Positions 1 through 7,319 of a DNA stretch of 64,000 nt are shown here, piece after piece; within the stretch, counting starts at the first letter, position 1, and each line of letters starts with the position of its first letter. Below the pieces are notes generated by a model. That model saw only the letters and a program-made list of their open reading frames with translations. It searched no databases and had not been told where the DNA came from. The stretch spans positions 62,001 through 126,000 of the forward strand of contig VAFL01000010.1 of assembly GCA_005768755.1 (NCBI GenBank), in the 5' to 3' direction. The translations under genes were made by a program, and so were the position numbers. This DNA comes from Paracoccus denitrificans. Its GTDB lineage: Bacteria; Pseudomonadota; Alphaproteobacteria; Rhodobacterales; Rhodobacteraceae.

Positions 1-419
1 AGGTCGCTCAGGAAGCTTTCGCGCTTCTTGCGCTTGCCACGATAGCGGTAGTCGTCGTCATCATCGTCATAGCGGCGCCGGCGATCTTCGCGATCGTCAT
101 AGCGCGCATCACGTCGTTCATCATATCGCGGATCGCGACGGTCGTCGTAACCACGCTCGTCCCGGCGCGGCTCAAGTGGACGCTCGGCATAAGGATCGAT
201 GGCCGGTTGCTGCAGCTGCGGTGCGGGCGCCGCGGGCTGACCGGGCTGGGTCAACTGAACCGGCGGCTGCGATGACACGCTGCTGCTCACGCTCTTTTCA
301 ATGATCTTGTCCAGTTCGCCCCGATCCAGCCAGACGCCCCGGCATTTTGGGCAGTAGTCGATTTCGACCCCGTCTCTCTGGGTCATCAGAAGGGTCTCGT
401 CATCAACCGGGCATTTCAT
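1..419 (-). CDS. zf-TFIIB domain protein with charged tail (partial)
   Basis: The gene begins at the ATG at 417-419 and runs off the left edge, so its C-terminus is missing. The first 36 residues carry the zf-TFIIB signature: Cys3, then a C-P-K-C pair (Cys23/Cys26) followed by GVWLDRGEL. A Pro/Gln-rich linker follows from about residue 50, then a strongly charged tail built of Arg-Asp-Tyr pieces and a run of aspartates, ending in a Lys/Arg-rich stretch near the edge. The family binds zinc; its molecular role is poorly known. The tail looks disordered. The assignment rests on the zinc-finger motif; the tail gives no function. Confidence 0.8.
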   Translation of the reverse strand, partial: MKCPVDDETLLMTQRDGVEIDYCPKCRGVWLDRGELDKIIEKSVSSSVSSQPPVQLTQPGQPAAPAPQLQQPAIDPYAERPLEPRRDERGYDDRRDPRYDERRDARYDDREDRRRRYDDDDDDYRYRGKRKKRESFLSD

Positions 420-658
420 CGCTGGCTCCTTGGAATTCACTGTGCTTGACAGACAGATAGGCGCGCGCCTGCCGATCGCAAGATCGTTGGCGCGGATCAA
501 CGCGCCAAGCGGCACCTTCTTGCCATCACCTGCGCAGGGAAAGGCGCCGATCACGTCATAAGCCGGGATGCGATGGCGAACCTTCCTGATCAAGGTCAGG
601 TTGCGATGGCGCGGCGGGACGCGTAACACTCCGCCCAGATCCCGAAAAGGAGGCCCGA

Positions 659-1315
659 ATGGTCCGCGCCCTCAACTCAGAACGCAAAGGCCCGGAAAAG
701 GCCCGTCGTGTTGTCGTCTTCCTGCATGGCTACGGGGCCGATGGCGCCGATCTGCTGGGACTGGCGGATGCAATCGCACCGCACCTTCCGGACACGGCAT
801 TCTATGCCCCAGACGCGGCAGAGCGATGCGTCAACAATCCTTTCGGATATCAGTGGTTCCCGATTCCCTGGCTTGACGGGTCGACAGAAGAACTTGCCCG
901 CGCGTCGATGGCGAAATCAATCGACGACATTAACGCCTTCCTCGACAAAGTCCTGGCGGATGAGGGGCTTGCACCGGCAGAGATGGCCGTCATCGGCTTT
1001 TCGCAAGGCACGATGATGGCACTTCATGTCCTGCCCCGTCGCGACGAACCGGTGGCCTGTATTGTCGGATTCTCTGGTCGGCTTCTGGTTCCAGAGTTGC
1101 TGGAAGCCGAAGCGGTCAGCAAATCCCCCGTGCTTCTGGCCCATGGGGATCAGGATCCAATGGTGCCCTTTGCTGATCTGGGGGCGGCGGCCGATGCGCT
1201 TGCAGGTGCAGGGTTCCAGACCTTCACCCATGTCATGAAGGGCACCGGCCACGGCATTTCGCCGGACGGCCTTGGGGCCGCGGTGAAGTTCCTGACCACC
1301 TACCTGAAGCCGTGA
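659..1315 (+). CDS. Phospholipase/carboxylesterase family alpha/beta hydrolase
   Basis: A 218-residue single-domain serine hydrolase of the phospholipase/carboxylesterase (Abhydrolase_2) family. The nucleophile elbow GFSQG places Ser115; the HGDQDPMVP segment supplies the acid at about Asp166, and GHGIS supplies His198. FLHGYGADG near residue 21 is the usual oxyanion-loop region. There is no signal peptide, so it is cytoplasmic, and likely acts on short acyl or thioester bonds; the substrate is not evident. AAAGGAGG at 646-653 lies five bases before the ATG and fixes the start. It converges with the next gene, three bases away. Confidence 0.88.
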   Translation: MVRALNSERKGPEKARRVVVFLHGYGADGADLLGLADAIAPHLPDTAFYAPDAAERCVNNPFGYQWFPIPWLDGSTEELARASMAKSIDDINAFLDKVLADEGLAPAEMAVIGFSQGTMMALHVLPRRDEPVACIVGFSGRLLVPELLEAEAVSKSPVLLAHGDQDPMVPFADLGAAADALAGAGFQTFTHVMKGTGHGISPDGLGAAVKFLTTYLKP

Positions 1316-1318
1316 CGG

Positions 1319-1870
1319 TCACTTTTTAAGGCCAAGCCCATTGGCACGCCGGATCAACGCCTCGCCATTGCCCGACGCATTGGCAAGGGCGCCATTGGTG
1401 CTGGACGTCTGCGCCGCGCTGTTTTGGGCCAACGCTTCGATCGCCGCGCCAAGTTCGGCCCGCATCTGCTTGAGAACGACCGCCACATCGCTTCGCGCGC
1501 CGCTGATCGCAAGGTTCAAGGCGGCAGCCGCGGCGCGCAGTTCTGCCATCCGTGCCTCGGTCCGGATGACCGCCTGGGTTCCCGGTTCAGGATTACCCCC
1601 TGAAAAGACCGAACGCAGGCCTGTCGATGCATCAGCCAGTCGCCCATCAAGCTTTGCCAGACCTGCGATCTGTCCGTTCATCCGGCGTCGCACCCTGACC
1701 GCCGCATATGCGCTTTCATAGGCCATTGTGCCTGTCACACCGTCGGCGGCAGTGACAAAACGGGCCGCCTGCATGGTGGGCGGGACGTTGCTGACCGACA
1801 GTTGCACCGGCTTCAATGGCGCGGCGGAAGCAGGTGCCGTGACGGTTTGCGTGAGCGGGTCAAGCCTCAT
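1319..1870 (-). CDS. Conserved-looking hypothetical protein, Ala-rich
   Basis: A 183-residue protein I do not recognise. The first 45 residues are rich in Ala, Pro, Thr and Val and look unstructured. From about residue 50 to 150 the sequence is Ala/Arg/Leu-rich with heptad-like spacing and reads as long helices or a coiled coil. It has no signal peptide, Cys or obvious catalytic motif. It is transcribed toward the esterase gene. The coding call rests on an intact frame in a high-GC context and a clean fit between neighbours. Function unassigned. Confidence 0.6.
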   Translation of the reverse strand: MRLDPLTQTVTAPASAAPLKPVQLSVSNVPPTMQAARFVTAADGVTGTMAYESAYAAVRVRRRMNGQIAGLAKLDGRLADASTGLRSVFSGGNPEPGTQAVIRTEARMAELRAAAAALNLAISGARSDVAVVLKQMRAELGAAIEALAQNSAAQTSSTNGALANASGNGEALIRRANGLGLKK

Positions 1871-2110
1871 GGCGAAATCCTAAGAACCTGTTCAGACACA
1901 AACTAGGGCCAGAGCATCGCAATTTTCCAAGGAAATATGGTTAAAATTCAAACTATCTGCCATTTTCGCCGGCCGCGATCCACCTGTCACAAGCCCGTCA
2001 CGCAACAGCGCTAGAACCAAGCTACATTCTGGGGGTTGCCTGATCCCGACCCCGAGATATAGTCAATCAAAGGCGAACCGGATCTTTGGACCGGAAGGAC
2101 GGGGTTGCGA

Positions 2111-2710
2111 ATGCTCGACGACCACCACCGCGCGGAATTCAGGACGCAGTTCGTACGCGAACCGGCGGCGCTGAAGCAGTTTCCGGCCCTTGTGCTGAAC
2201 GCTGATTTCCGCCCACTCAGCTATTATCCGCTGTCACTGTGGCCCTGGCAGGAGGCGATCAAGGCAGTCTTTCTGGATCGTGTCTCGATCATCGCTGAAT
2301 ATGAAGAGGTCGTGCGCAGCCAAAGGCAGGCCTTCCGCATTCCATCCGTTGTTGTGCTGAAGGATTTCGTCAAACCCCAGAAGCGCGTGGCCTTCACGCG
2401 CTTCAATCTTTTTCTGCGCGATGCGTTCGAATGTCAGTATTGCGGATCGAAGGGCGATCTGACCTTCGATCATGTCGTTCCGCGGTCGCGCGGCGGGATC
2501 ACCAGCTGGGAAAATGTGGTCGCTGCATGTTCACCATGTAACCTGCGCAAGGCAAATCGTTCGCTGCGTCATTCGGGTCTGGTGCTGCGCCGCCCGGCGC
2601 GTCGTCCGACGGCCGAGGAAATGCATGCCATGGGCCGGCGTTTCCCGCCGAACCACCTGCATGAGACCTGGATGGACTTCCTGTATTGGGATGCCGAACT
2701 GGAAAGCTGA
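2111..2710 (+). CDS. HNH endonuclease
   Basis: A 199-residue protein whose C-terminal half is a full HNH domain. Cys108-x2-Cys111 and Cys140-x2-Cys143 form the zinc ribbon; Asp120-His121 in FDHVVPRSRGG and Asn135 provide the beta-beta-alpha-metal catalytic core. The N-terminal hundred residues (ALVLNADFRPLSYYPLSLWPW) are typical of the free-standing HNH proteins common in Alphaproteobacteria, whose biological role is uncertain; repair or DNA processing is possible. A TTG at 2105 is also in frame and lies closer to the GGAAGGA at 2093-2099; I prefer the ATG at 2111. No phage genes lie nearby, so it is not a terminase-linked HNH. Confidence 0.85.
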   Translation: MLDDHHRAEFRTQFVREPAALKQFPALVLNADFRPLSYYPLSLWPWQEAIKAVFLDRVSIIAEYEEVVRSQRQAFRIPSVVVLKDFVKPQKRVAFTRFNLFLRDAFECQYCGSKGDLTFDHVVPRSRGGITSWENVVAACSPCNLRKANRSLRHSGLVLRRPARRPTAEEMHAMGRRFPPNHLHETWMDFLYWDAELES

Positions 2711-2746
2711 CCACGTACCCCACCCGTCGGCCGACAACAGCGGCGT

Positions 2747-2914
2747 TCAGTGAGGCTGGTTATCGTCGCGGCTCAGATGGACGACTGCTGCCGCAATAAG
2801 CGCCGCAAGGGCAAGCGCGACAATGGGCACACCATGCGCGATACTGACCCACAGGGTCGCCGCAGCCGCCGCGATCACCGCGACCATCATCAAAAGAAAA
2901 TGCGGAAGTGGCAT
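2747..2914 (-). CDS. Small two-helix membrane protein
   Basis: A 55-residue protein with two hydrophobic segments (about residues 4-24 and 26-46) and a short charged C-terminus (SRDDNQPH). On the minus strand AAGGGGG precedes the ATG at 2912-2914, which supports this start over the TTG at 2938. It is transcribed away from the LexA-boxed radical SAM gene, so the two share an intergenic region. Function unknown. Confidence 0.6.
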   Translation of the reverse strand: MPLPHFLLMMVAVIAAAAATLWVSIAHGVPIVALALAALIAAAVVHLSRDDNQPH

Positions 2915-3000
2915 GGATAATTCCCCCTTCCCGACCAATATGGGCAGGCTTCAGGGGAATGGAAAGACCTGGCCGGCCAGCATGATGAAAACTGGACTAT

Positions 3001-3015
3001 GTTCTTCTTATGTTC
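3001..3015 (+). promoter_or_regulatory. Putative LexA (SOS) box, GTTC-N7-GTTC
   Basis: GTTC at 3001-3004 and GTTC at 3012-3015 are separated by exactly seven bases. This direct repeat is the established LexA recognition motif of Rhodobacterales and other Alphaproteobacteria. It sits 13 bases before the ATG at 3028 of the radical SAM gene and about 90 bases upstream of the divergent small membrane gene. The site overlaps another in-frame ATG at 3010, which argues that translation starts at 3028. Binding is inferred. Confidence 0.6.
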
Positions 3016-3027
3016 TATGTTTCCGTC

Positions 3028-4107
3028 ATGCTGCCGCCCAGGAATCCAGACGAATCGCTGAAAGCCCGTGGCACCGACACGCGTCCGGCGAATCGCTTTG
3101 ATCGTCTGCGATCAGAGCGGGAGCATGACGGTTGGGACATCCCCGAGGAAACGCGCCTGCTGCGAACCGAGGTGACCGAAGAGACGCCGCGCAAGATCAT
3201 AACAAGAAACCGCTCTCCCGATGTGCCATTCGATCGCTCGATCAATCCTTACCGGGGGTGTGAACACGGATGCATCTACTGTTTCGCCCGACCCAGCCAT
3301 GCCTATTGGGGCATGTCGCCCGGCCTTGATTTCGAGACGAAGATTACCGCGAAACCCGAAGCCGCCCGCCTGCTGACCGCCGAAATCGCCAGCCCATCCT
3401 ATCGCGTGGCACCAATTGCCTTCGGCACCAACACCGATCCATATCAGCCGGTCGAGGCCAAGCGCAGGATCATGCCCGGCCTTTGGCAGGTGCTGCTGGA
3501 CTGGAATCATCCGGCAAGCCTGGTGACTCGGGGACAAACCGTGCTGCGTGATCTGCCTTTGCTCGCCGAAATGGCGGCGCGGCAACTGCTGCATGTCGGT
3601 GTTTCGATCACGACGCTGGACGCGGACCTGGCCCGCGCGCTTGAACCGCGCGCGCCTGCCCCGAAGACACGTCTGCGCATGATCCGCGAAATGGCCGCTG
3701 CAGGCATTCAGGTCCGTGTCATGGTTGCCCCGGTCATCCCTGTCCTGACAGAGCCCGAGTTGGAGCGGATCATGACCGCCGCGCGCGAGGCTGGTGCCAC
3801 CCATGCAAGTTCCATCCCGTTGAGGCTGCCGCTGGAAGTCGCGCCCCTGTTTCGCGATTGGCTGGAGCGGCACGAACCCGGCAAGGCCAGTCACATCATG
3901 AACCGTGTGCAGGCTATGCGCGGCGGGCGCGACAATGACCCGCGCTTCGGATCGAGAATGCGTGGAGAAGGTATCGAGGCAGAACTTCTGTTGAAACGTT
4001 TCCGCTTGGCGAAGAAGCGTTTGGGATTCAGCGAGACGACGCCTCCGCTCGATTGCTCTCGCTTTGGACCGCCGCCGCGCGCGGGCGATCAGTTGTCACT
4101 TTTTTAG
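3028..4107 (+). CDS. PA0069-family radical SAM protein
   Basis: A 359-residue radical SAM enzyme. The cluster motif C-x3-C-x2-C lies in YRGCEHGCIYCFARP (Cys78, Cys82, Cys85 from the 3028 start). The flanking PFDRSINPYRG and SHAYWGMSPG blocks are the hallmark of the PA0069 subfamily, related to spore photoproduct lyase-like proteins (SplB COG). The C-terminus ends in QLSLF, a possible beta-clamp-binding tail. The substrate in this subfamily is not established. A LexA-type direct repeat immediately upstream ties it to DNA damage here. The alternative ATG at 3010 lies inside that box. Confidence 0.85.
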   Translation: MLPPRNPDESLKARGTDTRPANRFDRLRSEREHDGWDIPEETRLLRTEVTEETPRKIITRNRSPDVPFDRSINPYRGCEHGCIYCFARPSHAYWGMSPGLDFETKITAKPEAARLLTAEIASPSYRVAPIAFGTNTDPYQPVEAKRRIMPGLWQVLLDWNHPASLVTRGQTVLRDLPLLAEMAARQLLHVGVSITTLDADLARALEPRAPAPKTRLRMIREMAAAGIQVRVMVAPVIPVLTEPELERIMTAAREAGATHASSIPLRLPLEVAPLFRDWLERHEPGKASHIMNRVQAMRGGRDNDPRFGSRMRGEGIEAELLLKRFRLAKKRLGFSETTPPLDCSRFGPPPRAGDQLSLF

Positions 4108-4155
4108 GGCACGGGCCAGCCTGACGATCGGGTGATACATGCAAACTAGCCGGAT

Positions 4156-4194
4156 GATGCCCTTGATATGAATTAAATTCGCATCAAGAGCATC
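4156..4194. terminator. Imperfect hairpin between convergent genes
   Basis: GATGC-CTTGAT at 4156-4167 pairs with ATCAAG-GCATC at 4183-4194, around a central GAATT/AATTC core at 4170-4180, with small symmetrical mismatches. It lies between the radical SAM gene and the Lrp gene, which face each other, so a bidirectional terminator is the simplest reading. It has no clear T-tract on either side, and the AT-rich core could instead be a protein-binding site. Confidence 0.45.
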
Positions 4195-4205
4195 AGGACG
4201 GCGCG

Positions 4206-4661
4206 TCAGCCAAGTGGGCCCGGCAGGCGTTCTTCCGACAACATCACATTCGCCTCGACCTGGCCCAATCCAGGCAGGGTCATGATCCGTCGCCGCAGGA
4301 TGCGTTCGAAATCGGCGATGTCGCGGGCCACGATGCGCAGGCGGTAATCGAACTGGCCCAGGACGTGCTGGACCAGTTGCACCTCGGGGATGGCGGTGAC
4401 GGCGCGTTCGAACTCTTCAAGGCTGGTGCGGCCCTTGGTGGCCAGCCGGATACCCAGAAACACCGTGACCCCGAAACCAAGTGCCGCGCTGTCCAGCAGA
4501 ACGCGCTGCCCTGCGATGATGCCTTCGTCCCGCAGGCGTTTGATCCGCCGCCATGTCGCCGGCTGCGTCATGTTCAGCGCACGCCCAATTTCGGCGGCAC
4601 CAAGGGTCGCGTCCTGCGACAGCAAGCGCAGGATTGCCAGATCTGTCGTATCGGGCGTCAC
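4206..4661 (-). CDS. Lrp/AsnC family transcriptional regulator (second of pair)
   Basis: A 151-residue Lrp/AsnC protein: an N-terminal winged helix (about residues 6-55, AEIGRALNMTQPATWRRIKRL as recognition region) and a C-terminal RAM/AsnC ligand domain (about 70-145). The start is GTG at 4659-4661 and overlaps the stop of the upstream regulator in a GTGA, so the two are translationally coupled. Together they are divergent from ilvC. The family senses amino acids. Each protein has one HTH, so a mixed oligomer is plausible, as known for some paired Lrp/AsnC proteins. Confidence 0.9.
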   Translation of the reverse strand: MTPDTTDLAILRLLSQDATLGAAEIGRALNMTQPATWRRIKRLRDEGIIAGQRVLLDSAALGFGVTVFLGIRLATKGRTSLEEFERAVTAIPEVQLVQHVLGQFDYRLRIVARDIADFERILRRRIMTLPGLGQVEANVMLSEERLPGPLG

Positions 4662-5113
4662 AGCGGCAACTCGACGCTGTTCTTGATCGTGGACACCAGC
4701 ATCAGCGCATCGCTGGTTTCAACATGAGGCAGCGTCAGGATCTGTTCGCGGTAAAGCTGCTGCCAATGGGCCATGTCGCGCGCGATCACCGACAGGCGGA
4801 AATCGACGCTGCCCAGAAAAGTCTGGATCTCGATCACTTCGGGCACGTCGCGGGCGGCGGCAGTGAATTCGTCAAATGCGCGCGGATTGGTCTTGTCGAG
4901 GGTAAAGCGCAGGCTCACCTCGACCTCATATCCCAGCCTGCGCCAGTCGATCAGGATCTGCTGGCTGGCAATCGTTCCCGACTCTCGCAGTTTCTCCAGA
5001 CGCCGCCATAGGGTCGCAGGCGTGACCCCGGCCCGCTCGGCCAACTGCGATGACGGCTGATCGGGATCGGCCAGAAGCTGGCGCAGAATGCGCCGATCCG
5101 TCGCGTCAGGCAT
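4658..5113 (-). CDS. Lrp/AsnC family transcriptional regulator (first of pair)
   Basis: A 151-residue Lrp/AsnC protein with winged HTH (about residues 5-55, QLAERAGVTPATLWRRLEKL) and AsnC ligand domain (about 65-145). It shares domain layout and length with the downstream regulator but is clearly diverged, so the pair is an old duplication. It starts at ATG 5111-5113 and faces ilvC across 133 bp. Local control of branched-chain amino acid synthesis is the natural inference; the ligand is not shown by the sequence. Confidence 0.9.
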   Translation of the reverse strand: MPDATDRRILRQLLADPDQPSSQLAERAGVTPATLWRRLEKLRESGTIASQQILIDWRRLGYEVEVSLRFTLDKTNPRAFDEFTAAARDVPEVIEIQTFLGSVDFRLSVIARDMAHWQQLYREQILTLPHVETSDALMLVSTIKNSVELPL

Positions 5114-5246
5114 TCATTTCACCTATATTTGCATAGTTTGGCATGATTATTTCAGAATTACTGCAAAGAATGCGAAAAATGAACAGATAACTGTGACAAT
5201 ATTTTGTATCAACATCGCAGAGACATTCTGATGAAGGACTGCTGAT
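5114..5246. promoter_or_regulatory. AT-rich divergent promoter region, lrp pair / ilvC
   Basis: This 133-bp gap is far more AT-rich than the genes around it and holds recurring TGC-centred A/T-flanked words (TTTGCATA, TTGGCATGA, CTGCAAAG, ATGCGAAA). Such spaced degenerate repeats are typical of Lrp-type binding regions, where an octamer wraps DNA. TGTGACA near 5192 followed by AT-rich bases could be part of the ilvC promoter. I see no leader peptide, attenuator or riboswitch. Specific sites are inferred. Confidence 0.4.
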
Positions 5247-6269
5247 ATGCGCGTTTACTACGATCGCGACGCCGACGTGAACCTGATCAAGGACAAGAAG
5301 ATCGCCATTCTGGGCTATGGCAGCCAGGGCCATGCCCATGCGCTGAACCTGCGCGATTCGGGTGCGAAGAACGTGGTCGTGGCGCTGCGTCCGGGCAGCC
5401 CCTCGGCAGCCAAGGCCGAAGGCGAGGGCCTGAAGGTCATGGAAATCGCCGAGGCCGCCAAATGGGCCGACCTGATCATGTTCACCATGCCCGACGAACT
5501 GCAGGCCGAAACCTACAAGAAATACGTCCATGACAACCTGCGCGAAGGCGCCGCGATTGCCTTTGCCCACGGTCTGAATGTGCATTTCGGCCTGATCGAG
5601 CCGAAGCCCGGCGTCGATGTCATCATGATGGCGCCCAAGGGCCCCGGCCACACCGTGCGCGGCGAATATGTCAAGGGCGGCGGCGTGCCCTGCCTGGTCG
5701 CGGTCCATCAGGACGCATCGGGCAAGGCGATGGATCTGGCGCTGTCATACTGCTCGGCCATCGGCGGCGGCCGTTCGGGCATCATCGAGACCAACTTCCG
5801 CGAGGAATGTGAAACCGACCTGTTCGGCGAGCAGGCCGTGCTGTGCGGCGGTCTGGTCGAACTGATCCGCATGGGCTTCGAAACCCTGGTCGAAGCCGGT
5901 TATGAGCCGGAAATGGCCTATTTCGAATGCCTGCACGAGGTGAAGCTGATCGTCGACCTGATCTATGAAGGCGGCATCGCCAACATGAACTACTCGATCA
6001 GCAACACCGCCGAATACGGCGAATATGTCAGCGGCCCGCGCATCCTGCCCTACGAGGAAACCAAGAAGCGCATGAAAGAGGTTCTTACCGACATCCAGAA
6101 CGGCAAGTTCGTCCGCGACTTCATGCAGGAAAACAACGTCGGCCAACCGTCCTTCAAGGCAACCCGTCGCATCAACGACGAACACCAGATCGAGCAGGTC
6201 GGCGCCAAGCTGCGCGAGATGATGCCCTGGATTTCCAAGGGCAAGATGGTGGACAAGGCGCGGAACTGA
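5247..6269 (+). CDS. ilvC: Ketol-acid reductoisomerase
   Basis: A 340-residue class I (short form) ketol-acid reductoisomerase. It converts 2-acetolactate or 2-aceto-2-hydroxybutyrate to dihydroxy acids in valine, leucine and isoleucine synthesis, using Mg2+ and NADPH. The nucleotide-binding loop GYGSQGHAHA is at residues 23-32, followed by LRPGSPS, the usual NADPH-preferring phosphate loop. The C-terminal knotted domain (from about 183) contains DLFGEQAVLCGG and the metal-binding acidic residues in FECLHEVKLIVDLIYEGG. Its divergent neighbours are two Lrp/AsnC genes. A strong hairpin follows the stop. Confidence 0.97.
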   Translation: MRVYYDRDADVNLIKDKKIAILGYGSQGHAHALNLRDSGAKNVVVALRPGSPSAAKAEGEGLKVMEIAEAAKWADLIMFTMPDELQAETYKKYVHDNLREGAAIAFAHGLNVHFGLIEPKPGVDVIMMAPKGPGHTVRGEYVKGGGVPCLVAVHQDASGKAMDLALSYCSAIGGGRSGIIETNFREECETDLFGEQAVLCGGLVELIRMGFETLVEAGYEPEMAYFECLHEVKLIVDLIYEGGIANMNYSISNTAEYGEYVSGPRILPYEETKKRMKEVLTDIQNGKFVRDFMQENNVGQPSFKATRRINDEHQIEQVGAKLREMMPWISKGKMVDKARN

Positions 6270-6290
6270 TTGCCGTCGCAAACCAACAAG

Positions 6291-6317
6291 AATGGCCCGA
6301 ACATCGTTCGGGCCATT
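6291..6317 (+). terminator. Hairpin terminator after ilvC
   Basis: AATGGCCCGAAC at 6291-6302 pairs perfectly with GTTCGGGCCATT at 6306-6317 around a three-base loop, 21 bases after the ilvC stop. There is no T-tract beyond the stem itself. The position and 12-bp perfect stem still favour a transcription end or mRNA-stabilising 3' structure. Confidence 0.65.
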
Positions 6318-6469
6318 CGACACTCAGGACGCATCTCGTGTTTCAGCATGATGATGTGCGCCCCGCTGATCGCCAAGACGAAACGAAGACGCATTGAGCG
6401 CCAGATCCCTGACCAACTTGGCGCCTTACACCCCTGACATGCCCGGTGTTTTTCGTTCCGACTTTGTCG

Positions 6470-7066
6470 CTACAGGCGTCCCCCATAGATCTCGAAATCA
6501 AGCGTCCATCGCGCGTCGTCCCCCACGAAGCGCATCCTGTTGCTCGGAACGTATACGTCGCCATCGTTCAAGTGCTCAATCTCGTAACCTGTGCCGGGAT
6601 AGGACCTCACGGATACGCCGATCTTGTCGTCATCGTCCCCTCGTTTGTCTTGAAGGGGCACACCGTTCGCGATGCGCCAAATGTCATCGCCGGTCGGCAG
6701 CGCACCACGCCGAAATATCGGATCTAAGCCCGTCTTCAGCAGGGATTGGAAAATGCGCTTGTCTTCTCGGCGGTCGGCCTCGTCAGAACTGTCATCCTCG
6801 ATGGCCCTCACGGCAAGCCCGAAGTAGTGAAATTCGGGCGAGGGAAGTCGGAACGTGCGCACGCTGCCCGGTATCCCGGCGCTGATGTTCATCCCTAACC
6901 TTCTGTCCCCGTGCCCATCCGCCAAGCGCCCGGTATCCTCAAGTTCAACTTCCGCACCGAACCTTGACTGTGTGATGAATGCGAATTGCAGTCTCGGCTC
7001 ATCTCCTCTGCGTTCTTCCCCCCATTCGACCACGAACATGTATTGAAGAACGAAGTGATCAATCAT
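6470..7066 (-). CDS. Uncharacterised 198-residue protein
   Basis: On the minus strand GGGAGG lies just before the ATG at 7064-7066, which sets the start inside a slightly longer frame. The protein opens with beta-like hydrophobic strands (MIDHFVLQYMFVVEWG), is acidic in its middle (SSDEADRREDKR, then a DDDDK run) and ends in alternating strands (ARWTLDFEIYGGRL). No signal peptide, transmembrane segment or catalytic motif is evident. I do not recognise the family. Codon use and GC do not stand out sharply from the neighbours. It is an isolated gene between two hairpin-bounded units. Confidence 0.65.
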   Translation of the reverse strand: MIDHFVLQYMFVVEWGEERRGDEPRLQFAFITQSRFGAEVELEDTGRLADGHGDRRLGMNISAGIPGSVRTFRLPSPEFHYFGLAVRAIEDDSSDEADRREDKRIFQSLLKTGLDPIFRRGALPTGDDIWRIANGVPLQDKRGDDDDKIGVSVRSYPGTGYEIEHLNDGDVYVPSNRMRFVGDDARWTLDFEIYGGRL

Positions 7067-7276
7067 CGTCGCCTCCCAAAGCCACCGCAGCAGAAAAGCT
7101 TGGCTCATGCCGGTCTTTTCCGCGATCAACCTCAAGCGCAGGAGGTTCTACGCGGATCGCTGCATCATGAAGTTACTATAGCATGGAAAGGCGGCCAGCG
7201 GGCATCAAGCGCGAGGAAATGCGGCGATGATCGTCCCGGACCGTTGGTGACGATCACCTTGCGCAGTTCCGCGCAA

Positions 7277-7311
7277 GGCGCCCTGACGCTTATGGAAAGC
7301 GTCAGGGCGCC
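7277..7311 (-). terminator. Strong hairpin downstream of yghU
   Basis: GGCGCCCTGACGCTT at 7277-7291 pairs perfectly with AAGCGTCAGGGCGCC at 7297-7311 (15 bp, five-base loop), nine bases beyond the yghU stop. A second, partly overlapping hairpin, CCTTGCGC at 7257-7264 with GCGCAAGG at 7271-7278, shares two bases with it, so the two structures may compete. No T-tract is present. Confidence 0.7.
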
Positions 7312-7319
7312 ATCGGGAT

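Noticed and set aside
5114..5246. Attenuator, leader peptide or riboswitch before ilvC
   Set aside because: No short frame rich in Ile, Leu or Val codons and no terminator hairpin is present between the lrp pair and ilvC.
5106..5708. A minus-strand frame across the start of ilvC
   Set aside because: It is antisense to ilvC and its product is low in family character; the lrp-ilvC divergent arrangement explains the region.
6291..6317. GAAC-N3-GTTC within the ilvC terminator as a LexA site
   Set aside because: The alphaproteobacterial LexA box is a direct repeat with seven-base spacing; this is an inverted repeat forming a terminator stem.
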